Assembly (NCBI RefSeq): GCF_036226665.1
Contig: NZ_CP109007.1
Span: 2,024,501-2,088,500 of the forward strand
DNA: 64,000 bases
Source of the DNA: Streptomyces sp. NBC_00691
Lineage (GTDB): Bacteria; Actinomycetota; Actinomycetes; Streptomycetales; Streptomycetaceae
Direction of reading: 5' to 3'
Shown: positions 25,340 to 33,963 of the stretch, one piece after another
How positions within the stretch are numbered: the first letter of the stretch is position 1
How the letters are laid out: every line of letters begins with the position of its first letter
Translations under genes and position numbers: made by a program
Notes under the pieces: generated by a model
Told to the model about the DNA's origin: nothing
The model's input: the letters and a program-made list of their open reading frames with translations, nothing else
The model's database searches: none

Positions 25340-25439
25340 TGACGGCGGCCACACGGCGGCCCGTCCCGCATGAAGGTTCGCTGAGAAACCGGCCACATCC
25401 GGAACGTCCCCCACCGGGCCGTTCGTCCCCCCAAGTGCG

Positions 25440-26888
25440 ATGAACAAGACGATCAGGCGCACCTCGGTCTTCGTGCTGCTCCTGGTGCTCGCCCTGCTGG
25501 GCCGGGCCACCTGGGTGCAGGCGTACGAGGGGAAGGCGCTCGCGGACGACCAGAAGAACCGGCGGAAGACGATCGCGCAGTACGCGCAGCCGCTCGGGAA
25601 CATCGTCGTGGCCGGTTCGCCGGTCACCGGCTCGAAGAAGACGGAGGGAACGGACCTCGAGTACCGCCGGACGTACACGGACGGCGCGCTGTACGCGGCG
25701 GTGACCGGCTACAGCTCGCAGGCGTACGGCGCCACCCAGCTGGAGGGCATCTACTCCGATGTCCTGGACGGCACCGACGACCGGCTGAAGAACCCGCTCG
25801 ACGCCGTGACCCGGAAGCAGCAGCAGCCGGGCACGGTGATCACCACGATCGACCCGGACGTGCAGAAGGCCGCCTACCGGGCGCTCGGGGACACCAAGGG
25901 CGCGGCCGTCGCGGTGGATCCGGCGACCGGCCGTGTCCTCGCGATGGTCTCCACACCGTCCTACGACCCGTCGAAGATCTCCGGGACCTCGGACGGCGAC
26001 ACCTGGCAGGCGCTCACCACCGACGACGACAAGCCGCTGGTGAACCGCGCCCTCCGGCAGCCGCTGCCGCCCGGCTCGACCTTCAAACTGGTGGTCGCCG
26101 CGGCGGCCCTCGAGGACGGACTGTACGGCTCGGTGGACACGGCGACGAAGAGCCCCGACCCGTACACCCTGCCGAACACCCGGACCGTCCTGAAGAACGA
26201 GAACGCGTCCGCGCCCTGCGAGAACGCCACGATCCGCACGGCGCTCCGCTACTCCTGCAACAACGTCTTCGGCAAGATGGCGGCCGACCTGGGGCAGGAC
26301 AAGGTGAAGGCGATGGCGGAGAAGTTCGGCTTCAACGACGCCGAACTCGACGTCCCGGTCCGCGCCTACGCGAGCGTGTACCCGTCCGGCATGGACGCGG
26401 CGCAGACGGCGCTGACCGGCATCGGCCAGTTCGACGTGACCGCCACCCCGCTGCAGATGGCGATGGTGTCGGCGGCGATCGCCAACGACGGTCTGCTGGC
26501 CGCGCCGCACATGGTGTCGGAGGTCGTCGACTCCGACGGCGACCCGCTGACGAGCTTCGAGGACGGCGACACCGAGCGGATCGTCTCCTCCTCGACAGCC
26601 GAGCAGCTGCGCAGCGCGATGCGGACCGTGGTCGAGGAGGGCACCGGCACCAACGCGGCCGTGCGCGGGGCCGAGGTGGGCGGAAAGACGGGTACCGCGC
26701 AGCACGGCGAGAACAACAGCAAGACGCCGTACGCCTGGTTCACCTCGTACGCGAAGTCCCCCTCCAACGGGAAGCAGGTCGCCGTCGCGGTGCTGATCGA
26801 GGACTCGGGCGCGGCCCGCTCCGAGGTCAGCGGCAACGGTCTGGCGGCTCCCGTGGCCCAGAAGATGATGGCGGCGGCGCTGAAGTAG
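25440..26888 (+). CDS. Class B penicillin-binding protein (PbpA/PBP2-like transpeptidase)
   Basis: 482-aa membrane-anchored peptidoglycan transpeptidase. A single N-terminal membrane segment (TSVFVLLLVLALLGRATWVQA) is followed by the dimerisation region with GNIVVAGSPVTGS. The transpeptidase domain has the active-site serine Ser213 in PGSTFKLV, the SCN motif at 272-274 and KTGT at 416-419. The size and N terminus match the short actinobacterial PbpA group, which partners with SEDS proteins in cell growth, division or spore-wall synthesis. No SEDS gene is adjacent, so this may be a paralogue rather than the principal pbpA. A GC-rich terminator follows. Confidence 0.94.
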   Translation: MNKTIRRTSVFVLLLVLALLGRATWVQAYEGKALADDQKNRRKTIAQYAQPLGNIVVAGSPVTGSKKTEGTDLEYRRTYTDGALYAAVTGYSSQAYGATQLEGIYSDVLDGTDDRLKNPLDAVTRKQQQPGTVITTIDPDVQKAAYRALGDTKGAAVAVDPATGRVLAMVSTPSYDPSKISGTSDGDTWQALTTDDDKPLVNRALRQPLPPGSTFKLVVAAAALEDGLYGSVDTATKSPDPYTLPNTRTVLKNENASAPCENATIRTALRYSCNNVFGKMAADLGQDKVKAMAEKFGFNDAELDVPVRAYASVYPSGMDAAQTALTGIGQFDVTATPLQMAMVSAAIANDGLLAAPHMVSEVVDSDGDPLTSFEDGDTERIVSSSTAEQLRSAMRTVVEEGTGTNAAVRGAEVGGKTGTAQHGENNSKTPYAWFTSYAKSPSNGKQVAVAVLIEDSGAARSEVSGNGLAAPVAQKMMAAALK

Positions 26889-26915
26889 GGCGACCGGAGC
26901 CGTGAAGTGAGGTGA

Positions 26916-26946
26916 GCGGGGCCCCGATTGGCCGTCGGGGCCCCGC
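26916..26946. terminator. 12-bp hairpin terminator after the PBP gene
   Basis: Arms GCGGGGCCCCGA (26916-26927) and complement (26935-26946) pair perfectly around a 7-nt loop, 28 bp beyond the PBP stop. Confidence 0.8.
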
Positions 26947-27038
26947 ACGCGATATGCAGGGTCACGCTCGCCACCGAGCACGCATTCGAACCCGTTCACC
27001 GAACCACTGATCCTGTACTCACCTCGCGGAGGACCGCC

Positions 27039-27479
27039 GTGCGCCTGCCCCGTTCCCTGTCCGGCTGGACGATCGCGGTCTTCGGCGTGCTCGCCGCCGC
27101 ACTGGGTGTGGTGGGACTGGTCGTACCGGACGCGCTGCTCACGGTGATGGGCTTCGAGCCGGTCCCCGACGGCGCTCGCGCGGACGGCGACCACACCCTG
27201 GTCTTCCTCACCGCCTCCTCGATGGCCGCGCTCAACATGGGCGTCTACTACGTCCTCGCCGCGCTCGCCGACTGGAAGCCGTTCTTCCGCTGGACCGTCC
27301 CCTTCCGGCTGCTCACCTGCGCGGTCTTCACCCTCGCGGTCGTCAGTGGCCGCGCCCCCGCGGGCTTCCTGGGCGTCGGCCTGTGGGAAGGCCTCGGCGC
27401 GGTGGTGACGGGGCTCGCCCTGCGCTCCGAGAAGGCGCACGCGGAGCCTCCGTACGAGGGGCAGGGCGCCGGCGCGTGA
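27039..27479 (+). CDS. Small four-helix membrane protein, unknown function
   Basis: 146 aa from GTG 27039, preceded by a good ribosome site (CGGAGGACC). Four hydrophobic segments: WTIAVFGVLAAALGVVGLVV, LVFLTASSMAALNMGVYYVLAALA, the TVPFRLLTCAVFTLAVVSG region and GFLGVGLWEGLGAVVTGLAL. The cytoplasmic tail is charged. No enzymatic motif is visible. It resembles widespread actinobacterial membrane proteins of unknown role. It stands alone between the PBP terminator and an MFS gene 200 bp downstream; that gap shows no further feature. Confidence 0.75.
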   Translation: MRLPRSLSGWTIAVFGVLAAALGVVGLVVPDALLTVMGFEPVPDGARADGDHTLVFLTASSMAALNMGVYYVLAALADWKPFFRWTVPFRLLTCAVFTLAVVSGRAPAGFLGVGLWEGLGAVVTGLALRSEKAHAEPPYEGQGAGA

Positions 27480-27679
27480 GGCGCGAGGTGACGAGCGGCC
27501 GGTCGAACACGGGAGCCGGCGGTCGGTGCCGGACGACGACGCGCTGTGCGAGGCGGGCCGTGCAGCGCTGCGCGCGATCGAAGGCGGTGCCTCCCCGGAT
27601 CCTTAGGGTCGGGGGCGCCGCGTCCCCTGCTCCTTAGGGAAGATGCCCGATCCCCCGGGGCCACCTCAGAGACCAGCCT

Positions 27680-28882
27680 GTGGCCATGCGCTGGTATCTG
27701 ACAGGAATCGTCGTGTCCGGATTCGGTACGACGGCGATGTGGCTGGTCTCCGGGATCTGGGTCAAGTCTCTGACGGGCTCCGACAGTCTCGCGGCCCTGG
27801 CCGCCTTCGCCCTCTGGGCACCCGTTCTGCTCGGGCCGCTGCTCGGTACGCTCGCGGACCGGGTGCGGCGGCGGCCGCTCCTGATCGTCCTCGACCTCGC
27901 GGCGGCCGCGCTCCTCCCGGTCCTCCTGTGGGTGGACTCGGCGGACCGGGTGTGGCTGCTCTTCGCCGTCCTCGTCCTGTACGGGGCACAGGGCGCCGTC
28001 CACGAGGCGGCGGAGCAGGCCCTGGTGGCCACCGTGATGGACGAGAAGCGGCTCGGCACCTTCAACGGGCTGCGGATGACCGCGAACGAGTCGACGAAGC
28101 TGATCGCCCCGCTCGTGGCGGCGGGCCTCTTCGCCGCGTACGGCGGGGGGACCGTCGCGCTGCTCGACGCGGCGAGCTTCGCGCTCGCGGCGGGTCTCTT
28201 CGCGCTGATGCCCGTACGGGAGGAGCGTCCGGCACGGCCGGAGTCCCGGCACTGGTGGCGGGAGACCACGGAGGGCGCCCGGCTGCTCCGCGCCTCGCCG
28301 GTCCTGCGGCCGCTGGTGGCGACGGGCGCGTTCACGATGCTGCTCGCCGGGGTGAACGGGGCCGCGGTCTACGCGGTCGTCGACCGGGGGCTCGGGCACG
28401 CCCCCGCGTACGCCGGGCTGCTCTACGCGGTGCAGGGCGTCGGCTCGGTCCTCGCGGGCCTGGTCACCGGCCCGCTGCTGCGCCGGACACCCGAGCGGAC
28501 GCTGGCCGCCGCCGGTCTCGCGCTGTTCGCGGTGGCGGTGGGCGTCCGGGCGCTGCCGTACGAGGCGACGGCCCTGGCGGCGAGCGCGGCCATCGGCCTG
28601 GGGCTGCCGTGGGTCCTCGTGGCGGTGGTGACGGCGGTGCAGCGGGAGGCGCCCCCGGAGGCGGTGGGCCGCGTGGCGGCGACCGCGCACACCCTGGTCA
28701 TGGCCCCGAACGCGCTGGCCCTCGCCCTCGGCGCGGGCCTGGTCGCCCTGGTCGACGTCCGTGTCCTGCTGCCGCTGCTCGCGCTGGCGGGGGCGGGGTG
28801 GGCGGCGGCGGTCGCGGTACGGGGGCGGGGCGGGCGCGACCAGGGGACGCCCGCCCCGGACGCCACGGCGGCGGTCGGCTGA
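27680..28882 (+). CDS. MFS transporter (efflux-type, 12 TM)
   Basis: 400-aa major facilitator protein with about twelve hydrophobic segments. The loop 2-3 signature is PLLGTLADRVRRRPLLIVLDL, an MFS G-X3-D-R-X-R/K-R match. ESTKLIAPLVAAGLFAAYGG lies in the middle of the N-terminal half. The overall pattern resembles the MefA/enterobactin exporter-like MFS group that exports antibiotics or siderophores. GTG 27680 or ATG 27686 are near-equal starts; neither has a strong ribosome site. The gene is followed at 29002 by a phosphatase gene. No regulator is adjacent. Confidence 0.88.
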   Translation: MAMRWYLTGIVVSGFGTTAMWLVSGIWVKSLTGSDSLAALAAFALWAPVLLGPLLGTLADRVRRRPLLIVLDLAAAALLPVLLWVDSADRVWLLFAVLVLYGAQGAVHEAAEQALVATVMDEKRLGTFNGLRMTANESTKLIAPLVAAGLFAAYGGGTVALLDAASFALAAGLFALMPVREERPARPESRHWWRETTEGARLLRASPVLRPLVATGAFTMLLAGVNGAAVYAVVDRGLGHAPAYAGLLYAVQGVGSVLAGLVTGPLLRRTPERTLAAAGLALFAVAVGVRALPYEATALAASAAIGLGLPWVLVAVVTAVQREAPPEAVGRVAATAHTLVMAPNALALALGAGLVALVDVRVLLPLLALAGAGWAAAVAVRGRGGRDQGTPAPDATAAVG

Positions 28883-29001
28883 CGGCCCTGCCCCCAGGGT
28901 CCCCCGGCCGGGCCGGGCGGCCCCGCCGCGCGCTCGCGGTGCGGGGCGACCGGTGGGCGGCGAGCATGGAAGAAAGCGCGGCGCGGCGGGAGGAGGGCAG
29001 T

Positions 29002-31068
29002 GTGACGGCCGGTTCCTTCCCGGGGACGGCGGGGCGGGTCGGTGTGCCCCTCGACGGCAAGGGCCTTCTCGACGTGCTGGGGGTCGCCGCCGTCGTCATC
29101 GACGCCCACGGCCGGATCGTGCTCTGGAGCCCGCAGGCCGAGGATCTCTTCGGCTTCGGCGCCGACGAGGCCCTGGGCCAGTACATGGCCCGGCTGGTCG
29201 TCGGGGCCGACCACCGGGAGGAGGCGCTGCGCCTCTTCGGAGAGGTGCTGCGCGAGGGCTCGACCTGGGCGGGGGTCTTCCCCGTACGGCACAAGGACGG
29301 CACCGTACGGAACGTGGAGTTCCGCAACATGCGGCTCACCGACGACCTGGGGGGTCTGTACGCGCTCGGCATCGCCGCCGACCGCTCGGCCGTCGAACGG
29401 GTCGAGGCCGAGCTCGCGCTCTCCGACCGGCTCGTGTCCCAGTCCCCGATCGGCCTCGCCGTCCTGGACACCGACCTGCGCTACGTCCTGGTGAACCCCG
29501 CCCTGGAGAGGATCAACGGGATCCCGGCCGCGATGCACCTCGGACGGCGGATCGGCGAGATGGTGCCCGAGATCGACGCCCCGGCCCTCGAAGCCGCGCT
29601 GCGCGCCGTCCTGACCACGGGCACACCGCTGCTCGACCACCCCACCGTCGGACGGACCCCGGCCGACCCTGACCACGACCACGCCTGGTCGGTGTCCTTC
29701 TACCGCCTGGAAGGACCGGAGGACCGGATCCTGGGGGTCGCCGCCTCCGTGATCGACGTGACCGAGCGGATGCGGGCGGACGCGGACGCCGACCGCTCCC
29801 GGCGGCGGCTGGCCCTCATCGCGGACGCCTCGGCCCGGGTCGGCACCACCCTGGAGGTGGAGAAGACCGCCGACGAGCTGGCCTCGGTGGTGGTGCCGGA
29901 ACTCGCCGACATCGCCGCGGTCGACGTCCTCGACTCCGTCCTCGCCCTGCGCAGGCCCGGCGCTCCTGAGGAGGGGCCCGAACTGTTCCGGGCCCTCGCG
30001 GTGAAGGCCGCGGGCCGGACGGAGGCGCTGCCGGCCGCGGACCCGCCCGGGGCGATCACCATGTACGGGGCCGACCGGCTCGTCACCCGGTGCGTGCACA
30101 CCGGGCTGCCCGTCCTGGTGGAACGCGTCGGCCCCGGCGATCTGTCCCGGATCGCGCGGAGCCCCGAGGCGGCCGAGCTGCTCGCCCGGGCGGGGGTGCA
30201 CTCGTATCTGGCGGTGCCGCTGATCGCGCGCGGCGAGGTACTCGGCGCGCTCGACCTCAAGCGGGACCGCAACCGACTGCCCTTCGACGGTGACGACGTG
30301 CTGCTCGCGACGGAGCTCGCGGCCCGCGCGGCGGTCAGCATCGACAACGCGCGCTGGTACCAGAGCGTGCGGAACTCGGCGGTGACGCTCCAGCGCAGTC
30401 TGCTGCCGGGCGTGCCGCCGGATCAGACGGGTCTGGAGGTCGCGGCCCGCTACCAGCCCGCGCAGGCGTCGAGCGAGGTCGGGGGCGACTGGTACGACGT
30501 GATCCCGCTGCCCGACGACAAGACGGCGCTGGTCGTCGGGGACGTGATGGGCAGCGGGATCGACGCGGCGGCGGCGATGGGCCGGCTGCGGACCGCCACC
30601 TGCGCGTTCGCCGACCTCGATCTCCCGCCCTCCGAGGTCCTGCGGCATCTGGACCGGATCACGGCGGGCCTGGAGCACTACATCGCGACCTGCCTGTTCG
30701 CCGTGCACGACCCGGAACTCGACCGGGTCCGGATCTCGAACGCGGGGCATCTGCCGCCGGTACGGATCCCGGCGGACGGCCCGGCCGAGCTGGTGTCCGT
30801 ACCGCCGGGAACGCCGCTCGGAGTGGGCGGCGGCACGTTCCGCACGACCTGGGTGCCCTTCCGGCCGGGCGACCGGCTCGTGCTCTACACGGACGGTCTG
30901 ATCGAGACCCGCCACGAGGCGATCGACGAGCGGCTCGCCCTGCTCGTGGGCCTCCTCGACGACATGCGCGGTCCCCTCGAGGAGACCTGCGACCAGCTCC
31001 TCCGGGCCCTGCGCCGGCCCGGTGCTCCGGACGACGTCGCGCTGCTCATCGCCCGGAGCACGGGATGA
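29002..31068 (+). CDS. PAS-PAS-GAF-SpoIIE (PP2C) phosphatase
   Basis: 688-aa cytoplasmic signalling phosphatase. Approximate domains: PAS 15-125 (DVLGVAAVVIDAHGRIVLWSP), second PAS 135-260 (GLAVLDTDLRYVLVNPAL), GAF 275-450, PP2C-SpoIIE 470-688. The metal-binding and catalytic signatures are GGDWYDVIPL, VVGDVMGSG, LYTDGLIE and DDVALLIA. Such proteins dephosphorylate anti-anti-sigma factors and thereby tune sigma factors of the SigB/SigF type. GTG 29002 follows GGAGGAGGG with ideal spacing; ATG 28966 is an alternative. The ATGA overlap with the next, related phosphatase indicates co-translation. PAS and GAF domains imply sensing of redox, light or small molecules; the signal is unknown. Confidence 0.92.
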   Translation: MTAGSFPGTAGRVGVPLDGKGLLDVLGVAAVVIDAHGRIVLWSPQAEDLFGFGADEALGQYMARLVVGADHREEALRLFGEVLREGSTWAGVFPVRHKDGTVRNVEFRNMRLTDDLGGLYALGIAADRSAVERVEAELALSDRLVSQSPIGLAVLDTDLRYVLVNPALERINGIPAAMHLGRRIGEMVPEIDAPALEAALRAVLTTGTPLLDHPTVGRTPADPDHDHAWSVSFYRLEGPEDRILGVAASVIDVTERMRADADADRSRRRLALIADASARVGTTLEVEKTADELASVVVPELADIAAVDVLDSVLALRRPGAPEEGPELFRALAVKAAGRTEALPAADPPGAITMYGADRLVTRCVHTGLPVLVERVGPGDLSRIARSPEAAELLARAGVHSYLAVPLIARGEVLGALDLKRDRNRLPFDGDDVLLATELAARAAVSIDNARWYQSVRNSAVTLQRSLLPGVPPDQTGLEVAARYQPAQASSEVGGDWYDVIPLPDDKTALVVGDVMGSGIDAAAAMGRLRTATCAFADLDLPPSEVLRHLDRITAGLEHYIATCLFAVHDPELDRVRISNAGHLPPVRIPADGPAELVSVPPGTPLGVGGGTFRTTWVPFRPGDRLVLYTDGLIETRHEAIDERLALLVGLLDDMRGPLEETCDQLLRALRRPGAPDDVALLIARSTG

Positions 31069-33851
31069 CGGCCCGGGACGGGGCGCGCGGGAAGGACGCC
31101 GGGGCGCGGCGGAACCCTTCCGGCAGGCGCGGGACGGGGCTGCGGAGCGTGGCCGGGCAGGTCTTCGCCCTGGAGGCGCTGATCGCGCTCCTGGTGATCG
31201 CGGCGGCCGTGTTCGTGACGTTCTACCAGGCGCGCAGCGACACCCAGCGGGACGCCGAGGTCCGCTCGCTCGCGGTCGCGGAGGCCTTCGCGAAGGCACC
31301 GGGCATCGACGCGGCCCTCGCCTCGCCCGACCCGACGGCCGTGCTCCAGGAACGGGCGGAACAGACCCGGCGGGCGACGGGGGTGGACTTCATCGCCGTC
31401 CTGAACCGGGACGGGGTGCGCTACACCGACTCGGAACCGGAGCTGATCGGCCGCAAGGCGACCGGTGACCTCAACCGGGCGGTGGTGGACGGCGAGTCCT
31501 ACACGGAGCTGTTCCGGGGCGCGCCCAACGACGCCGTACGGGCCGTGGTCCCCGTCGTGAACGACCAGGGCCGGATCGTCGGACTGGTCACGAGCGGCGT
31601 CGAGGTGCAGAACATCACGGACGCCGTACGCAACCGGCTGCCGCTGCTCATCGGCGTGGCGGGCGGCGCGCTCGCGGTCGCCGTGGGCGGGGCCGCCCTG
31701 GTGAGCCGTCGGCTGCGGCGGCAGACGCACGGCCTCGGACCGGCCGAGATGACACGGATGAAGGAGCACCACGAGGCGGTCCTGCACGCGGTGCGCGAAG
31801 GCGTCCTGATCGTGGGCCCGGACCGCCGGCTGCTCCTCGCCAACGACGAGGCGCGCCGTCTGCTCGGCCTGACGCCGGACATGGAGCGGCTGCACGTGTC
31901 GGAGCTCGGGCTCGACGCCCGGACGGTCGAGCTCCTGGAGTCGGGCCGGTCCGCGACGGACGAGGTGCACCGGGCGGGCGACCGGCTCCTCGCGGTGAGC
32001 GTGCGGCCCACGCTCCCGGCCGGGCGGGAGTCCGGCTGTGTGATGACGATGCGGGACACCACCGAGCTGGCCGCCCTGACAGGCCGGGCGGCGGTGGCCC
32101 GCGGCCGGCTCCAGCTGCTCTACGAGGCGGGCGTACGGATCGGGACGACCCTGGAGGTCGTCCGGACGGCGGAGGAGCTGGCGGAGGTCGCGGTGCCGCG
32201 GTTCGCGGACTTCGCGACGGTGGAGCTGCTCGAACCGGTACTGCGTGGCGAGGAACCGCCGCCGTCCTCGCCGGCGACCACGGAGATGCGGCGGACGGCG
32301 CTGAGCGGGCTGCGGCCCGACCAGCCGCTCCAGCCGGTCGGGGACACCATTCGGTTCGACGTCCCCAGCACCCCGATGGCGACGGCCCTGAGCGCGGGAC
32401 ACGCGATGGCGCAGGCGGAGCTGGCCTCGGCGGAGGGCTGGCGGGAGCAGGACCCGGAGGGGGCGGCGCAGGCCCTCGCCTACGGGATGCACTCGCTGCT
32501 CACGGTGCCGCTGCTGGCCCGTGGGGTGGTTCTGGGGATGGCGAACTTCTGGCGGGCGGACACGCCCGAGCCGTTCGGCGAGGAGGACCTGTCGTTCGCG
32601 GAGGAGCTGGCGGCGCGGGCGGCGGTCGCCATCGACAACGCGCGCCGGTTCACCCGGGAGCACGCGATGGCGGTGACGCTCCAGCGGAGCCTGCTGCCGC
32701 GGGTGCTGCCGGACCAGAGCGCGGTGGACGTGGCGTACCGCTATCTCCCGGCGAAGGCGGGGGTGGGCGGCGACTGGTTCGACGTGATCCCGCTGCCGGG
32801 TGCGCGGGTGGCGCTCGTCGTCGGGGACGTCGTCGGGCACGGGCTGCACGCGGCGGCCACCATGGGGCGGCTGCGGACGGCGGTGCACAACTTCTCGACG
32901 CTCGACGTGCCGCCGGACGAGCTCCTCGGGCATCTCGACGAGCTGACGGGCCGGATCGACGACCGGGAGTCGGAGGGCCCGGACGTCGAGGGGAGGCGGC
33001 GCGACGAGGGCATCAGGGGCGCGACCTGCCTGTACGCGATCTACGACCCGGCGTCCGGGGCGTGCACGGTGGCGAGCGCGGGTCATCCCGGTCCGGCCCT
33101 GGTGGGCGCGGACGGGCGGGTCGAGTTCCCCGAGCTGGCGCCGGGGCTGCCGCTGGGGCTGGGGCTGGGCGACGTACCGTTCGAGGCGACGGAGCTGCTC
33201 CTTCCGGAGGGCACCAAGCTGGTGCTGTTCACGGACGGGCTCCTGGAGGACCGGGGCCGGGACCTCGACACGGGTCTGGGGCTGCTGAGGTCCACGCTGG
33301 CCCGGCCGGACCGGAGCCCGGAGCAGACCTGCGCGGACGTCCTGGCGACCCTTCTGTCGCCCACGCCGCGCGACGACATCGCCCTGCTCGTGGCCCGCAC
33401 CCGGCTGCTCGACCGGGAGCGGATCGCCGAGTGGGAGGTGGCGCGCGACCCGTCGGCGGTCTCGCCGGTGCGGAACGCTGCGGCGGCGCAGCTGTCGGAG
33501 TGGGGGCTCGACGGGCTCGCGTTCACGGCGGAGCTGGTCCTCAGCGAGCTGATCACGAACGCGGTGCGGTACGGCGCCGACCCGGTGCGGGTGCGGCTGC
33601 TCCACGACCGGACGCTGATCTGCGAGGTGTCGGACGGCAGCAGTACCTCGCCGCATCTGCGGCACGCGGCGGCGACGGACGAGGGCGGGCGCGGGCTGTA
33701 TCTGGTGGCGCAGTACGCGGATCGCTGGGGCACCCGCTACGGCCGGCGCGGCAAGACGATCTGGGCGGAGCTGCGGGTGGGCGCGGACGACGCGGAACCG
33801 GTCGTGACGGCGGTGCCGGATCTGGACGCGCTGGAGGATCTGGCCTGGTGA
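31065..33851 (+). CDS. Membrane sensor with PAS-GAF-SpoIIE phosphatase and C-terminal anti-sigma-type kinase domain
   Basis: 928 aa. Predicted order: transmembrane helix at about 33-52; extracellular Cache-like sensor 55-185 (VDFIAVLNRDGVRYTDSEPELIGRKATG resembles CitA/DcuS-type sensors); second helix 187-210; PAS 230-335; GAF 350-515; SpoIIE phosphatase 540-755 (VGGDWFDVIPL, VVGDVVGHG, LFTDGLLEDRG, DDIALLVA). A HATPase_c domain of RsbW type follows at 785-905 (LSELITNAVRYG, DEGGRGLYLVAQYA). It therefore joins a phosphatase for an anti-anti-sigma factor with a kinase-like domain of the kind that phosphorylates one. It overlaps the previous phosphatase by 4 nt. No separate STAS partner is seen nearby. 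Confidence 0.93.
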   Translation: MTARDGARGKDAGARRNPSGRRGTGLRSVAGQVFALEALIALLVIAAAVFVTFYQARSDTQRDAEVRSLAVAEAFAKAPGIDAALASPDPTAVLQERAEQTRRATGVDFIAVLNRDGVRYTDSEPELIGRKATGDLNRAVVDGESYTELFRGAPNDAVRAVVPVVNDQGRIVGLVTSGVEVQNITDAVRNRLPLLIGVAGGALAVAVGGAALVSRRLRRQTHGLGPAEMTRMKEHHEAVLHAVREGVLIVGPDRRLLLANDEARRLLGLTPDMERLHVSELGLDARTVELLESGRSATDEVHRAGDRLLAVSVRPTLPAGRESGCVMTMRDTTELAALTGRAAVARGRLQLLYEAGVRIGTTLEVVRTAEELAEVAVPRFADFATVELLEPVLRGEEPPPSSPATTEMRRTALSGLRPDQPLQPVGDTIRFDVPSTPMATALSAGHAMAQAELASAEGWREQDPEGAAQALAYGMHSLLTVPLLARGVVLGMANFWRADTPEPFGEEDLSFAEELAARAAVAIDNARRFTREHAMAVTLQRSLLPRVLPDQSAVDVAYRYLPAKAGVGGDWFDVIPLPGARVALVVGDVVGHGLHAAATMGRLRTAVHNFSTLDVPPDELLGHLDELTGRIDDRESEGPDVEGRRRDEGIRGATCLYAIYDPASGACTVASAGHPGPALVGADGRVEFPELAPGLPLGLGLGDVPFEATELLLPEGTKLVLFTDGLLEDRGRDLDTGLGLLRSTLARPDRSPEQTCADVLATLLSPTPRDDIALLVARTRLLDRERIAEWEVARDPSAVSPVRNAAAAQLSEWGLDGLAFTAELVLSELITNAVRYGADPVRVRLLHDRTLICEVSDGSSTSPHLRHAAATDEGGRGLYLVAQYADRWGTRYGRRGKTIWAELRVGADDAEPVVTAVPDLDALEDLAW

Positions 33852-33904
33852 AGCGGGGTGGCAGTGGTACGGCGGGGCCTTGAGGGGGCGATTGCGGAGG
33901 GCCG

Positions 33905-33914
33905 TGGTATACCA
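33905..33914. promoter_or_regulatory. TGGTATACCA palindrome, candidate GntR/FadR-type operator
   Basis: A perfect 10-bp palindrome with the GT...AC symmetry of GntR operators, 50 bp before the amidohydrolase start. The GntR/FCD gene at 35285 lies directly downstream of that gene and is the natural candidate to bind it. Confidence 0.6.
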
Positions 33915-33963
33915 GATCACGGCATGCGCCCACCGTACCGCCGACCGCTCCGAGGAGACTCCC

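Noticed and set aside
24366..27440. A frame of more than 1000 codons open on the minus strand across the two-component and PBP genes
   Set aside because: It is a GC-rich shadow: composition is Arg/Gly/Pro/His-rich, without motifs, and it lies antisense to three well-supported genes.
27643..28965. Upstream open extension of the first SpoIIE phosphatase frame through the MFS gene
   Set aside because: The translated extension is Arg/Gly/Pro-rich noise overlapping a clear 12-TM protein in another frame; GTG 29002 has an excellent ribosome site.
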